DNA of 20,004 bases from UBA668 sp041178405 (GTDB taxonomy: Bacteria; Actinomycetota; Acidimicrobiia; Acidimicrobiales; Ilumatobacteraceae): the NCBI GenBank assembly GCA_041178405.1, contig JBEGVK010000116.1:1-20004 (forward strand), read 5' to 3'. The position numbers were made by a program, and so were the translations under genes. Shown here one piece after another: positions 7,567-14,305 of the stretch (the first letter of the stretch is position 1; each line of letters begins with the position of its first letter). A model generated the notes under the pieces. The model was given only the letters and a program-made list of their open reading frames with translations, had not been told where the DNA came from and did not search any database.

Positions 7567-8381
7567 TCGATGCGCAGCACCTTGGCGTGGCCATCGGCAG
7601 GCAGTGCAGCTGCAATCGACTCGGCAGCATCGATGCTGCACATCGCCGCCACCGTCGGACCGGAGCCGCTCAGCCAGCTGGCCCACGCTCCCGCCTCGAG
7701 CGCCGCCTCGATGGCGTGCCGCGACGGCTCAGCCAGCGAGAGCCTGATGTCCTGGTGCAGACGGTCGCGGGTCGCCTCGCGCAGCGACTCGATGTCGCCG
7801 GCTGCAAGGGCGGCAACCAGCAGCGCCGTACGACCGAGATTGAACACGACATCGGCGAGCGGCACCACGGCGGGCAGCTTGCCTCGCGACTCGTTGGTGG
7901 ACGTGGTGAACGACGGCACCCACATCACCATCGCCGGATCGAACGACATCGGCACCCGGACCGCCCGTCCGCCGGCGGTTGCCACGACACCCCCGTAGAG
8001 CGACGCAGCGACATTGTCGGCGTGCCCCTCGAGTTCGGACGCGGCGTGGAGCAGCGACGGCATCGCCGCCTCGAGAGCGTCCGGGTCGTCGCCATGCTGC
8101 TGGGCGTGCGCAGCGACGAGTCCGGCGACGCGGACGGCGCCGCTGAATCCCATGCCGCGTCCTGCCGGGATCGGGCAGTGCAGCCAGAGATGCCCCTCGC
8201 CACCGCCCTTGCGGAACGCGACCATGGCGGGATGCGTCTCGTCGATCTCTCGAGCCGACCCGTCGTCGCTGATCGGATCAGTGCCGACGATGCCGAGCTC
8301 GGCGTGAAGAGTCAGCGCCATCCCGAGCGTGTCGAAGCCCGGGCCGAGGTTGGCCGACGATGCCGGCACCCTGACGGTCAT
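7536..8381 (-). CDS. thrB: homoserine kinase (GHMP family)
   Basis: 281 residues. Phosphorylates L-homoserine with ATP, the first committed step to threonine, in the cytoplasm. Seen: N-terminal VRVPASSANLGPGFD (3-17), the ATP loop IPAGRGMGFSGA (71-82), ELEGHADNVAASLYGG (116-131), and C-terminal SGSGPTVAAM. The first and last motifs are typical of ThrB. The ATP loop is unusual: the canonical GLGSSA is GMGFSGA here, with Phe79 in place of a Ser. Another GHMP kinase specificity is possible but the first motif favours ThrB. The ATG at 8379-8381 overlaps the trpD stop (ATGA), so it is translated as the third gene of whiB-trpD-thrB. Its last 31 bases are antisense to the end of the exonuclease gene. 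Confidence 0.85.
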   Translation of the reverse strand: MTVRVPASSANLGPGFDTLGMALTLHAELGIVGTDPISDDGSAREIDETHPAMVAFRKGGGEGHLWLHCPIPAGRGMGFSGAVRVAGLVAAHAQQHGDDPDALEAAMPSLLHAASELEGHADNVAASLYGGVVATAGGRAVRVPMSFDPAMVMWVPSFTTSTNESRGKLPAVVPLADVVFNLGRTALLVAALAAGDIESLREATRDRLHQDIRLSLAEPSRHAIEAALEAGAWASWLSGSGPTVAAMCSIDAAESIAAALPADGHAKVLRIDHAGAVIEIS

Positions 8382-9436
8382 CGCCCGAGCTCCGCTGCGG
8401 CAGCCTGCGACACCTCGATGAGGCGCGCGAGGACACTCGCCGCTGCACCGCTGTCGATGGACGTCGTGGCGGCGGCGAGGCCATCCTCGAGGCCGTCGGC
8501 GACACCCGCAACGACGAGTGCGGCGGCCGCATTGAGCACCACGATGTTGCGGTGGGCGCCGTGCGCCCCGTCGAGGACGCGTCGCACATGATCCGCGTTG
8601 ACGTCAGGCGTGCTGCCCACCAACTCGTCGATGATCGCCGGGGCGAGGCCGAGTGCGACCGGATCGACGGTGAAGTGGCGGACCACGTCGTCCTCGAGCG
8701 CCAGAACACTCGACATACCGGTCGTGGTGAGCTCGTCGAGGCCGTTGCCGTGCACGACCCAGGCACGAGTCGAGCCGTGGAGCCGCAGCGAGGCCAGCAT
8801 CCGCTCGGCGACCGCCGGATTGGCAACGCCGATGAGCTGGCGCCGGACGCGGCCGGGATTGGCCATCGGTCCGAGCAGGTTGAACACGGTGGGAATGCCG
8901 ATCTCGCGGCGGCTCGGCGCGGCGAACCTGAATGCAGGGTGGTAGCGCGGAGCGTGGCAGAAGCCCATGCCAGCCTCGAGCACGCATCGCAGCACGCCCT
9001 CAGGCGGCAGTTCGACGGCGACCCCGAGTGCCTCGAGCACGTCGGCAGTGCCGCACTTCGAGCTAGCGGCCCGGGCGCCGTGCTTGCAGACCGGCACGCC
9101 CGCCCCTGCCACGACGAGCGAAGCCATCGTGCTGACGTTGATGCTGGCGCTGCGGTCGCCACCCGTGCCGACGATGTCGACAGCCCTGTCGCGCACATCG
9201 TCGGGCAGTTCGACGATGGTGGCAGCCGAGAGCACTGCGTCGAGGAGCCCCGAGATCTCCTCGGGTGTCTCGCCCTTGGCCCTCAGCGCGACGATGAAGC
9301 CGATGAGCTGGGCCGACGTCGCCTCGCCGGCGAGAATCGTGGCCATTGCCGCACGTGCGTGCGCTGCCGGCAGATCACGGCGTTCGAGAAGGTCGGTGAG
9401 CAGCGCCGGCCAGCCGCCCAGGTCGTCGATGCTCAC
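8378..9436 (-). CDS. trpD: anthranilate phosphoribosyltransferase
   Basis: 352 residues, normal length. Joins anthranilate and PRPP to make phosphoribosyl anthranilate in tryptophan synthesis. Seen: GTGGD (90-94), NVSTM (100-104), KHGARAASSKCGTADVLEALG (118-138), NLLGPMANP (186-194) and GLDELTT, all PRPP- or anthranilate-site motifs of the family. The start is GTG at 9434-9436, overlapping the whiB TGA (GTGA). The frame stays open to 9556 but the extra residues lie inside whiB and are rich in Arg, so they are not coding. No other trp gene is in the window; trpD sits apart from a trp operon, as it often does in actinobacteria. Confidence 0.95.
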   Translation of the reverse strand: MSIDDLGGWPALLTDLLERRDLPAAHARAAMATILAGEATSAQLIGFIVALRAKGETPEEISGLLDAVLSAATIVELPDDVRDRAVDIVGTGGDRSASINVSTMASLVVAGAGVPVCKHGARAASSKCGTADVLEALGVAVELPPEGVLRCVLEAGMGFCHAPRYHPAFRFAAPSRREIGIPTVFNLLGPMANPGRVRRQLIGVANPAVAERMLASLRLHGSTRAWVVHGNGLDELTTTGMSSVLALEDDVVRHFTVDPVALGLAPAIIDELVGSTPDVNADHVRRVLDGAHGAHRNIVVLNAAAALVVAGVADGLEDGLAAATTSIDSGAAASVLARLIEVSQAAAAELGR

Positions 9437-9672
9437 GCGCTGCGACGGCGCTGGCGGATCATGCGTCGCCGCTCGCGCTCGGTAGCGCCGCCCCAGACGC
9501 CCGCCTTTTCGCGGATCGAGAGCGCGTACTCGAGACAGGCGACTCGCACGCCGCACTCGGCGCAGACTTCCTTGGCGTCGAGGGCCTCATCGTCGTCGTC
9601 CGGGTAGAAGATCGTGGGGTCGAGCCCACGACATGCCCCAAGTTGCCGCCACTGGATCTCGTTGGCCGACAC
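9433..9672 (-). CDS. WhiB-family [4Fe-4S] transcriptional regulator
   Basis: 79 residues. Seen: the four cluster cysteines C14, C37, C40 and C46 (C-X22-C-X2-C-X5-C), the turn GVWGG (58-62), and a basic C-terminal tail RERRRMIRQRRRSA for DNA binding. WhiB proteins bind a redox- or NO-sensitive cluster and act with the housekeeping sigma factor; the family is restricted to actinobacteria and their phages. Which WhiB class this is cannot be settled here. The start is GTG at 9670-9672; a run of Gs about 13 bases upstream is a poor ribosome site. It is the first gene before trpD and thrB, with its stop overlapping the trpD start. Confidence 0.93.
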   Translation of the reverse strand: MSANEIQWRQLGACRGLDPTIFYPDDDDEALDAKEVCAECGVRVACLEYALSIREKAGVWGGATERERRRMIRQRRRSA

Positions 9673-9888
9673 GACTTCGCTGCCCCCATTGCCTGCAGTT
9701 GGCCGCCACGGCCAACACGGAGAAATCTAGGGTCGGCTGGGCCGCTGCGCCAGAGGATTTTTGTCCGTCCGGAGTGGCCGGACTCCAGCAGGGCGGACCG
9801 AGTGGACGCAGGCCTGACAGCACAGCCAGGCGGCCTGGACGAGCCGCCCGTACCGGGACCGTGCCGGTCGGGTCGGGGGAATGGGGCG
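9673..9888. other. gap between the DUF3501 gene and whiB
   Basis: 216 bp that must hold the end of the DUF3501 transcript and the whiB promoter. It contains short stems (TCCGG/CCGGA at 9768-9782, CCAGG/CCTGG at 9826-9838, ACCGG/CCGGT at 9852-9868), none followed by a T-run in the right direction, so no intrinsic terminator is called. A five-T run lies at 9758-9762. Confidence 0.5.
9724..9729 (-). promoter_or_regulatory. possible -10 element for the whiB operon
   Basis: TAGATT on the minus strand fits TANNNT and is one of the few AT-rich spots in the 216-bp gap. It implies a leader of about 45 bases before the whiB GTG. No convincing -35 is seen 16-18 bp upstream. Confidence 0.35.
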
Positions 9889-10509
9889 TCAGGCCGGGTC
9901 GGGCTGCAGGTCGGCGCGGAGCTCGGCCACCGTGGTGGGCGACAGCTCGACGACCTCGAGGTACTCGGGATGGTCGATCACCAGCTGCACCCCGTCGGCG
10001 AAGGCGTCGACCTGCGCCGGCGTGAACTCGAACTCGAGATAGTGCACGGCGGCCGTGACGTGCTCGCGTGTCAGCTGGCTGCTGTGCTGCGCCTCGACCG
10101 TGCAGCGCACCTCGCTGCCATCGGCAAGCCTGAACAGCACCGAGCGCTCGATGCCCACGAGCTTGGGAAGCCAGACACGCATCTGCTCGTCGTTGGTGAG
10201 CTCGATGAAGAGCGTTGCCCGCAGCTGGCCGGGCTCGGGAACCAGCGGGTTGTACACGTCGAGCTCTTCTTGGATGCCCTCGTCGGTGGCAATGTGCTCG
10301 ACCCGCGCCATCTCCTGGATCTGGAAGCGGATGGTCTCGCGGTTCTCGAACACGAGCGTCACGACAGTGCCGACATGCACGCGGCGGCGACGCTTGAGCT
10401 CGATGATGCGGTCGCGGAACTCGTCGCGCTCACGCTCGTAGGCGCGGGTATCGGCAATGTCGGCAATCGTCAGCTTCCGCGACGGGGTGAGTGTGGTGCG
10501 ATCAGTCAT
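9889..10509 (-). CDS. DUF3501 family protein
   Basis: 206 residues of a family with no known activity. Seen: RKLTIADIADTRAYERERDEFR near the N-terminus, a conserved-looking core VTLVFENRETIRFQIQEMARVEHI and IQEELDVYNPLVP, then a beta-rich half with VHYLEFEFTPAQ. There is no signal peptide, membrane helix or cysteine cluster. The family is repeatedly found beside a rubrerythrin and a GlpC-like (Fe-S) protein, as here. The ATG at 10507-10509 overlaps the stop of the (Fe-S) gene (ATGA), so the two proteins are probably made in a fixed ratio. A structural or regulatory partner of the (Fe-S) protein is the simplest guess, but it is a guess. Confidence 0.88.
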   Translation of the reverse strand: MTDRTTLTPSRKLTIADIADTRAYERERDEFRDRIIELKRRRRVHVGTVVTLVFENRETIRFQIQEMARVEHIATDEGIQEELDVYNPLVPEPGQLRATLFIELTNDEQMRVWLPKLVGIERSVLFRLADGSEVRCTVEAQHSSQLTREHVTAAVHYLEFEFTPAQVDAFADGVQLVIDHPEYLEVVELSPTTVAELRADLQPDPA

Positions 10510-11822
10510 CGCGTTGGTCCTTCCTCGGGTATTCCATAGGCCCTGGCGAGGAGTTGCAGCGGGTGCATCGGCTCCTCGCCGGTCTGCTCGTTGATGGCTG
10601 TGTTGGCAAGATGGCAGTCGCCGGCGACTACGTCGCCGCCTGCGCGCTGGATCTCCTCGCCGAGCTTCCGGCCGATCGGCATGCTGAGTGCTGCGTTCTC
10701 GGCGCGGAATCCCCACATGCCGTCGATGCCGCTGCACTGCTGCACCAACTTCACCTTGGCACCGGTGAGCTTGATGAGGTCGCGGCTCTTCAGTCCGATG
10801 TTCTGGGCCTTCAGGTGGCACGGGGTGTGATAGGTGACCGTCGCCGGGATGAAGCCCGTGAACTCGGTGTCGAGCGACGTGCTCTCGTCCTTGTGGATCC
10901 GCATCAGGTACTCGGCGGCGTCGTAGGTGTGCTCGGCAACGAGTCGGGCGTCGTCGCCGCCGACGTAGTCGACGTAGTCCTTCTTCAGCACGTAGCCGCA
11001 CGTCGGCTGGGGAACGACGATGTCGTTGCCCTTGCGGACGCTGGCGGCCAGCGCCACCACATTCTTCTCAGCGACCTTGGTGAACGCCTCGACGTCGCCA
11101 CTGTGCAACCACGGTGCCCCACAGCAGCCGGCTCCATCGGCGAGCGAGCACTCGATGCCGTTGCGCTCGTAGACCTTCACCAGGTCATGGCCAATCTGTG
11201 GCTGCTGGTATTCGACAAGGCACGTGGGGAACACGGCGACGCGGCCCTGACGCTTGGCGATGCGCACACGCGGCCGCTTGGCGAACCATGTGCTGAACCG
11301 CTGCCGTGCGTACGGAGGCAGGAGACGCACTGCCGACACCCCGGCGGTGGCCTCGACGAGCTTGCGGACGGCCGAGCCGGCTCGGGCGCCGACCACCCTG
11401 TTGGCGAGTGGCGCTGCGACGCTGGCCGCCTTGCCCATCAGGTCCGTGCGGCCCATCACATTGTCGGTGATGCGCTTGCGCAGCGACACCTGCTTGGTGG
11501 CGTGCCGCATCGCGTCGGCACGAAGCATCAGCCTCGGGAAGTCGAGCGCCCACTCGTGCAGTTCGGGGATGTAGGGGCAGTTGATGTAGCAGAGCTTGCA
11601 CTGGAAGCACTCGTCGATGACCTGGTCCTGCTGTGCCGGGGTGAGTCGGCCAGCGTCCTGGTCGTCGTGCTGGTCGATCATCTCGAAGAGCGTCGGGAAC
11701 GACGTGCAGAACTTGAAGCAGAGTCGGCACCCGTGGCAGAGGTCGTACACGCGGGTGAGTTCGTCGCGCACATCCGCTTCGTCGAGGTACTTCGGGTGCT
11801 TCGGGTCGTAGGTGATCGTCAT
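10506..11822 (-). CDS. GlpC/HdrD-like (Fe-S)-binding oxidoreductase
   Basis: 438 residues. Seen: two ferredoxin-type clusters, C29/C32/C35/C39 and C72/C75/C78/C82, then two CCG-type cysteine-rich domains: the first with C201, C233-C234 and C275, the second with C335 (HTPCHLKAQ), C363 (QQCSGIDG) and C403. The second domain has CSG instead of CCG, as in GlpC, and ends DCHLANTAI rather than the common CPLC form. Such proteins pass electrons between ferredoxin-like clusters and a heterodisulfide- or quinone-type site. The electron donor and acceptor are unknown. It is 124 bp after rubrerythrin and overlaps the DUF3501 gene by 4 bases. It is not the anaerobic glycerol-3-phosphate dehydrogenase subunit itself, since glpA and glpB are absent here. 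Confidence 0.88.
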   Translation of the reverse strand: MTITYDPKHPKYLDEADVRDELTRVYDLCHGCRLCFKFCTSFPTLFEMIDQHDDQDAGRLTPAQQDQVIDECFQCKLCYINCPYIPELHEWALDFPRLMLRADAMRHATKQVSLRKRITDNVMGRTDLMGKAASVAAPLANRVVGARAGSAVRKLVEATAGVSAVRLLPPYARQRFSTWFAKRPRVRIAKRQGRVAVFPTCLVEYQQPQIGHDLVKVYERNGIECSLADGAGCCGAPWLHSGDVEAFTKVAEKNVVALAASVRKGNDIVVPQPTCGYVLKKDYVDYVGGDDARLVAEHTYDAAEYLMRIHKDESTSLDTEFTGFIPATVTYHTPCHLKAQNIGLKSRDLIKLTGAKVKLVQQCSGIDGMWGFRAENAALSMPIGRKLGEEIQRAGGDVVAGDCHLANTAINEQTGEEPMHPLQLLARAYGIPEEGPTR

Positions 11823-11887
11823 ATGGTCGTCCAGTGTCGCGCTAGCGGGCGTCGGGGCGGTGTTCCGCCCGGCCCCTCTCGCGTCGC

Positions 11888-11930
11888 GCCGGCGGCCGCA
11901 CGCCCCGATGATCGGGGGACGGCCGCCGGC
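11888..11930. repeat. nested hairpin between the rubrerythrin and (Fe-S) genes
   Basis: An 11-bp perfect outer stem, GCCGGCGGCCG (11888-11898) with CGGCCGCCGGC (11920-11930), encloses a 6-bp stem CCCCGA/TCGGGG (11903-11908, 11912-11917). It lacks a T-run on either side, so it may stall polymerase, protect the rubrerythrin message end or act as a weak terminator rather than a classical one. Confidence 0.6.
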
Positions 11931-11946
11931 ACGGCGAGGCTGACGG

Positions 11947-12360
11947 TCAGAGGGCCTTGAGGCCCTCGGCGAAACGGCCTGCGTGGCTCTTCTCGGCGCG
12001 GGCGAGCGTCTCGAACCACTCGGCGATCTCGGCGAAGCCCTCGTCGCGGGCGGTCGAGGCGAAGCCGGGGTACATCTGGGTGTACTCGTAGGTCTCGCCG
12101 GCGATGGCCGACTTGAAGTTCTCCTCGGTCTCGCCGATGGGCTCGCCCGTGGCCGGGTCGCCAACCTGGGCGAGGAACTCGAGGTGACCGTGCGCATGGC
12201 CGGTCTCACCCTCGGCGACGCTGCGGAACAGGGCGGCGGCGTCGGGGTAGCCCTCGACATCGGCCTTCTGGGCGAACCACAGGTAGCGGCGGTTCGCCTG
12301 GCTCTCGCCAGCGAACGCCTCCTTGAGGTTCTCGTGGGTCTTGGTGCCGTGCAGGCTCAT
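11947..12360 (-). CDS. rubrerythrin (erythrin type, no rubredoxin domain)
   Basis: 137 residues forming only the four-helix di-iron domain. Ligand motifs seen: E19 in AGES, E52-H55 in EGETGH, E89 and E92 in AGETYEYTQ, and E123-H126 in EKSH. Classical rubrerythrins reduce hydrogen peroxide and have a C-terminal rubredoxin of about 45 residues, which is missing here, so an outside electron donor is needed; the adjacent (Fe-S) protein is a candidate. The ATG at 12358-12360 is preceded by a strong AAGGAG six bases upstream. It is the first gene of the rubrerythrin/(Fe-S)/DUF3501 group and is divergent from glpD. A cytosolic peroxide-defence role is the likely function. Confidence 0.93.
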   Translation of the reverse strand: MSLHGTKTHENLKEAFAGESQANRRYLWFAQKADVEGYPDAAALFRSVAEGETGHAHGHLEFLAQVGDPATGEPIGETEENFKSAIAGETYEYTQMYPGFASTARDEGFAEIAEWFETLARAEKSHAGRFAEGLKAL

Positions 12361-12366
12361 GCGTTG

Positions 12367-12372
12367 CTCCTT
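12367..12372 (-). promoter_or_regulatory. strong ribosome binding site of rubrerythrin
   Basis: AAGGAG on the minus strand, six bases before the ATG. It fixes the start at 12360 and contrasts with the leaderless genes nearby, implying a leader-containing transcript and high expression. Confidence 0.75.
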
Positions 12373-12628
12373 GTGACGGGCGACCGGCACTGCCGGCCAC
12401 GTGGGAACCCCGTCCGGCGTCCGACAGCGGCATACATCCGTGTCGGCTCCTCGCAGGGCTTTCGGGAGGGTACCGACGGCGGCAGCGCAACCGCCATTCG
12501 TAGCCTGTCGAGCGCCCGCGGTTGTCTGAATGGCGGCCATAGCCGCAGTCGATCGGCACGTTCGCAGCGTCGTCCTCGCTCATCGCACCGTCCCCCGCCG
12601 ACGACAGCGCCTTCGTAGGATGCGGGGC
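12373..12628. other. divergent control region between rubrerythrin and glpD
   Basis: About 256 bp. It holds a 9-bp inverted repeat, CCGCCATTC (12491-12499) and GAATGGCGG (12528-12536), with ATGGC-G-GCCAT (12530-12540) on the right arm; these could bind a regulator or form a stem. TANNNT-like elements occur on both strands (for example TACCCT at 12472-12467 on minus) without a good -35. I could not place the rubrerythrin promoter. Confidence 0.4.
12616..12621 (+). promoter_or_regulatory. -10 element of glpD (probable leaderless start)
   Basis: TAGGAT fits TANNNT and is followed by seven bases and the ATG at 12629, the spacing expected if transcription starts at the A of the ATG. The same bases include AGGA, eight bases from the ATG, which could instead serve as a weak ribosome site. 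No -35 hexamer is visible. Confidence 0.5.
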
Positions 12629-14305
12629 ATGTCGACTCATCCGGGCTCTGCCGACCGCGCCGGCCTTCCATTCAGGCGCGATGCGATGCTCGACCGACTC
12701 GAGGCCGACCAGTTCGATCTCGTGGTCGTCGGCGGCGGCATCACCGGTGCCGGCGTCGCACTCGACGCTGCGACGCGTGGCCTGCGCGTGGCGTTGGTCG
12801 AGCGAGGTGACTTCGCGTCTGGTACGTCGTCGAAGAGCTCGAAGCTCGTTCACGGCGGGCTGCGCTATCTGCAGCAGGGCGAGGTCGGGTTGGTGTACCA
12901 GGCACTCCACGAGCGACAGCGGCTCAGGCGAAACGCACCGCACCTCGTGAAGGTGCTGCCGTTCATGATCCCGGTGCTGACCCGCGATGGTGTCGTGTCG
13001 CGCAAGATTGCCCGTGCGCTCGGCTCGGCAATGTGGATGTACGACCTCACCGGCGGCTGGCGGATCGGTCGCATCCACCGCCGGCTGCGCAAGCAGGCCG
13101 CCCTCGCCCACATGCCGACGATGCCGTCGGAGCGCCTCGCCTCGGCGTACCTCTACTACGACGCCACGGTCGACGATGCCCGGCTCGTCCTCACCGTGGC
13201 CCGCACTGCCGCCGACCACGGCGCCGTCGTGGCGAATCGATGCCCTGCAGTCGACCTCGTGAAGGATGCCGGCGGACGGGTGACCGCCGTGGTCGTCGAG
13301 GCCGACGGCCGGCGGATCGAGGTGCGCACCGCAGCGGTGGTGAACGCTGCCGGCGTGTGGAGCGATGCCGTGCGCGCACTCGACGAGGGGGCCGACCCCG
13401 ACTCGATCAGGCCCGCGAAGGGCGTGCACCTCACCGTGCCCTGGGAGAAGGTGCGCAACGACATCGCCGTCGTCATCCCCGTGCCCGGCGACAAGCGGAG
13501 CCTGTTCGTGGTGCCGTGGGGACCGCGCCACGATGGCACGTTCGAGCACACGTATGTCGGCACCACCGACACCGACTACAGCGGTCCGGTCGACGACCCG
13601 CAGTGCACTGGCGACGACATCGACTATGTGCTGCGGGCGCTGAACGCCAGCGTCACCACGGGCGTGACCGCCGACGACATCACCGGCGTGTGGGCCGGCC
13701 TGCGCCCCCTCGTGAAGGCCGCCTCGTCGGGCCGCACCGCCGACCTGTCGAGGCGCCACAAGGTGACGCCGTCGCCGGGCGGAGTGGTCACGGTTACTGG
13801 CGGCAAGCTCACGACCTACCGCGAGATGGCAGAGGACACCGTCGACGCCGTGCTCAGACACCTCGGCCGCTCGGCGCGCTGCCGCACCCGCCGACTGCCG
13901 CTGCGCGGCGCGCAGGGCTTCGCCGAACCTGCCGGCACCGACCCGATGGCGCATCTCGCCCACCGCTACGGCTCGAGTGCCGCCGAGGTGCTGGCACTCA
14001 TCGCTCGCACGCCGTCGCTGGCTGAGCACGTCATCGACGGCCTGCCCTTCGTCGCCGCCGAGGCCGTCTATGCGGTCACTGACGAGATGGCCACCACGCT
14101 CGACGACGTGCTCACCAGACGGATTCCAGCGAGGCTGTTCGAGCGCAGCCAGGCCGAGCGTGCCGCACAGCGCACCGCAGCACTCATCGCACCGGTGCTC
14201 GGCTGGAGCAGCGCCGAGACCGAGCGCCAGGTCGCCGACTTCCTCGAGCGGTGCGCCGCCGAGCAGCGGGCGGCGGCGGGTGCCGGGTCGGTCGTCGAGC
14301 GGTGA
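12629..14305 (+). CDS. glpD: FAD-dependent glycerol-3-phosphate dehydrogenase
   Basis: 558 residues, normal for aerobic GlpD. Oxidises glycerol 3-phosphate to DHAP at the inner membrane face and passes electrons to quinone. Seen: FAD-binding VVVGGGITGAGVALDAATR (32-50) with the acidic ribose-binding E58, the family signature GTSSKSSKLVHGGLRYL (65-81), VNAAGVWSDAV mid-protein, and the second FAD motif VTVTGGKLTTYREMAEDTVD, followed by the C-terminal helical domain. Another in-frame ATG three codons upstream overlaps the -10 element, so 12629 is preferred. The TGA overlaps the next gene's GTG. From memory, mycobacteria also place a glpD next to an alkyl-DHAP-synthase-like gene. Confidence 0.95.
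   Translation: MSTHPGSADRAGLPFRRDAMLDRLEADQFDLVVVGGGITGAGVALDAATRGLRVALVERGDFASGTSSKSSKLVHGGLRYLQQGEVGLVYQALHERQRLRRNAPHLVKVLPFMIPVLTRDGVVSRKIARALGSAMWMYDLTGGWRIGRIHRRLRKQAALAHMPTMPSERLASAYLYYDATVDDARLVLTVARTAADHGAVVANRCPAVDLVKDAGGRVTAVVVEADGRRIEVRTAAVVNAAGVWSDAVRALDEGADPDSIRPAKGVHLTVPWEKVRNDIAVVIPVPGDKRSLFVVPWGPRHDGTFEHTYVGTTDTDYSGPVDDPQCTGDDIDYVLRALNASVTTGVTADDITGVWAGLRPLVKAASSGRTADLSRRHKVTPSPGGVVTVTGGKLTTYREMAEDTVDAVLRHLGRSARCRTRRLPLRGAQGFAEPAGTDPMAHLAHRYGSSAAEVLALIARTPSLAEHVIDGLPFVAAEAVYAVTDEMATTLDDVLTRRIPARLFERSQAERAAQRTAALIAPVLGWSSAETERQVADFLERCAAEQRAAAGAGSVVER

Noticed and set aside
9437..9556. N-terminal extension of TrpD
   Set aside because: It overlaps whiB and is Arg-rich; the GTG at 9436 gives normal TrpD length and a GTGA junction.
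9826..9868. Short GC hairpins as a terminator for the DUF3501 gene
   Set aside because: Stems are only 5 bp and no T-run follows on the minus strand.
10491..11960. Open frame of 489 codons on the plus strand
   Set aside because: It is antisense to the (Fe-S) gene, whose cysteine motifs are unmistakable.
12361..12628. A small gene between rubrerythrin and glpD
   Set aside because: Frames here have no supported start, ribosome site or motif; regulatory content is more likely.
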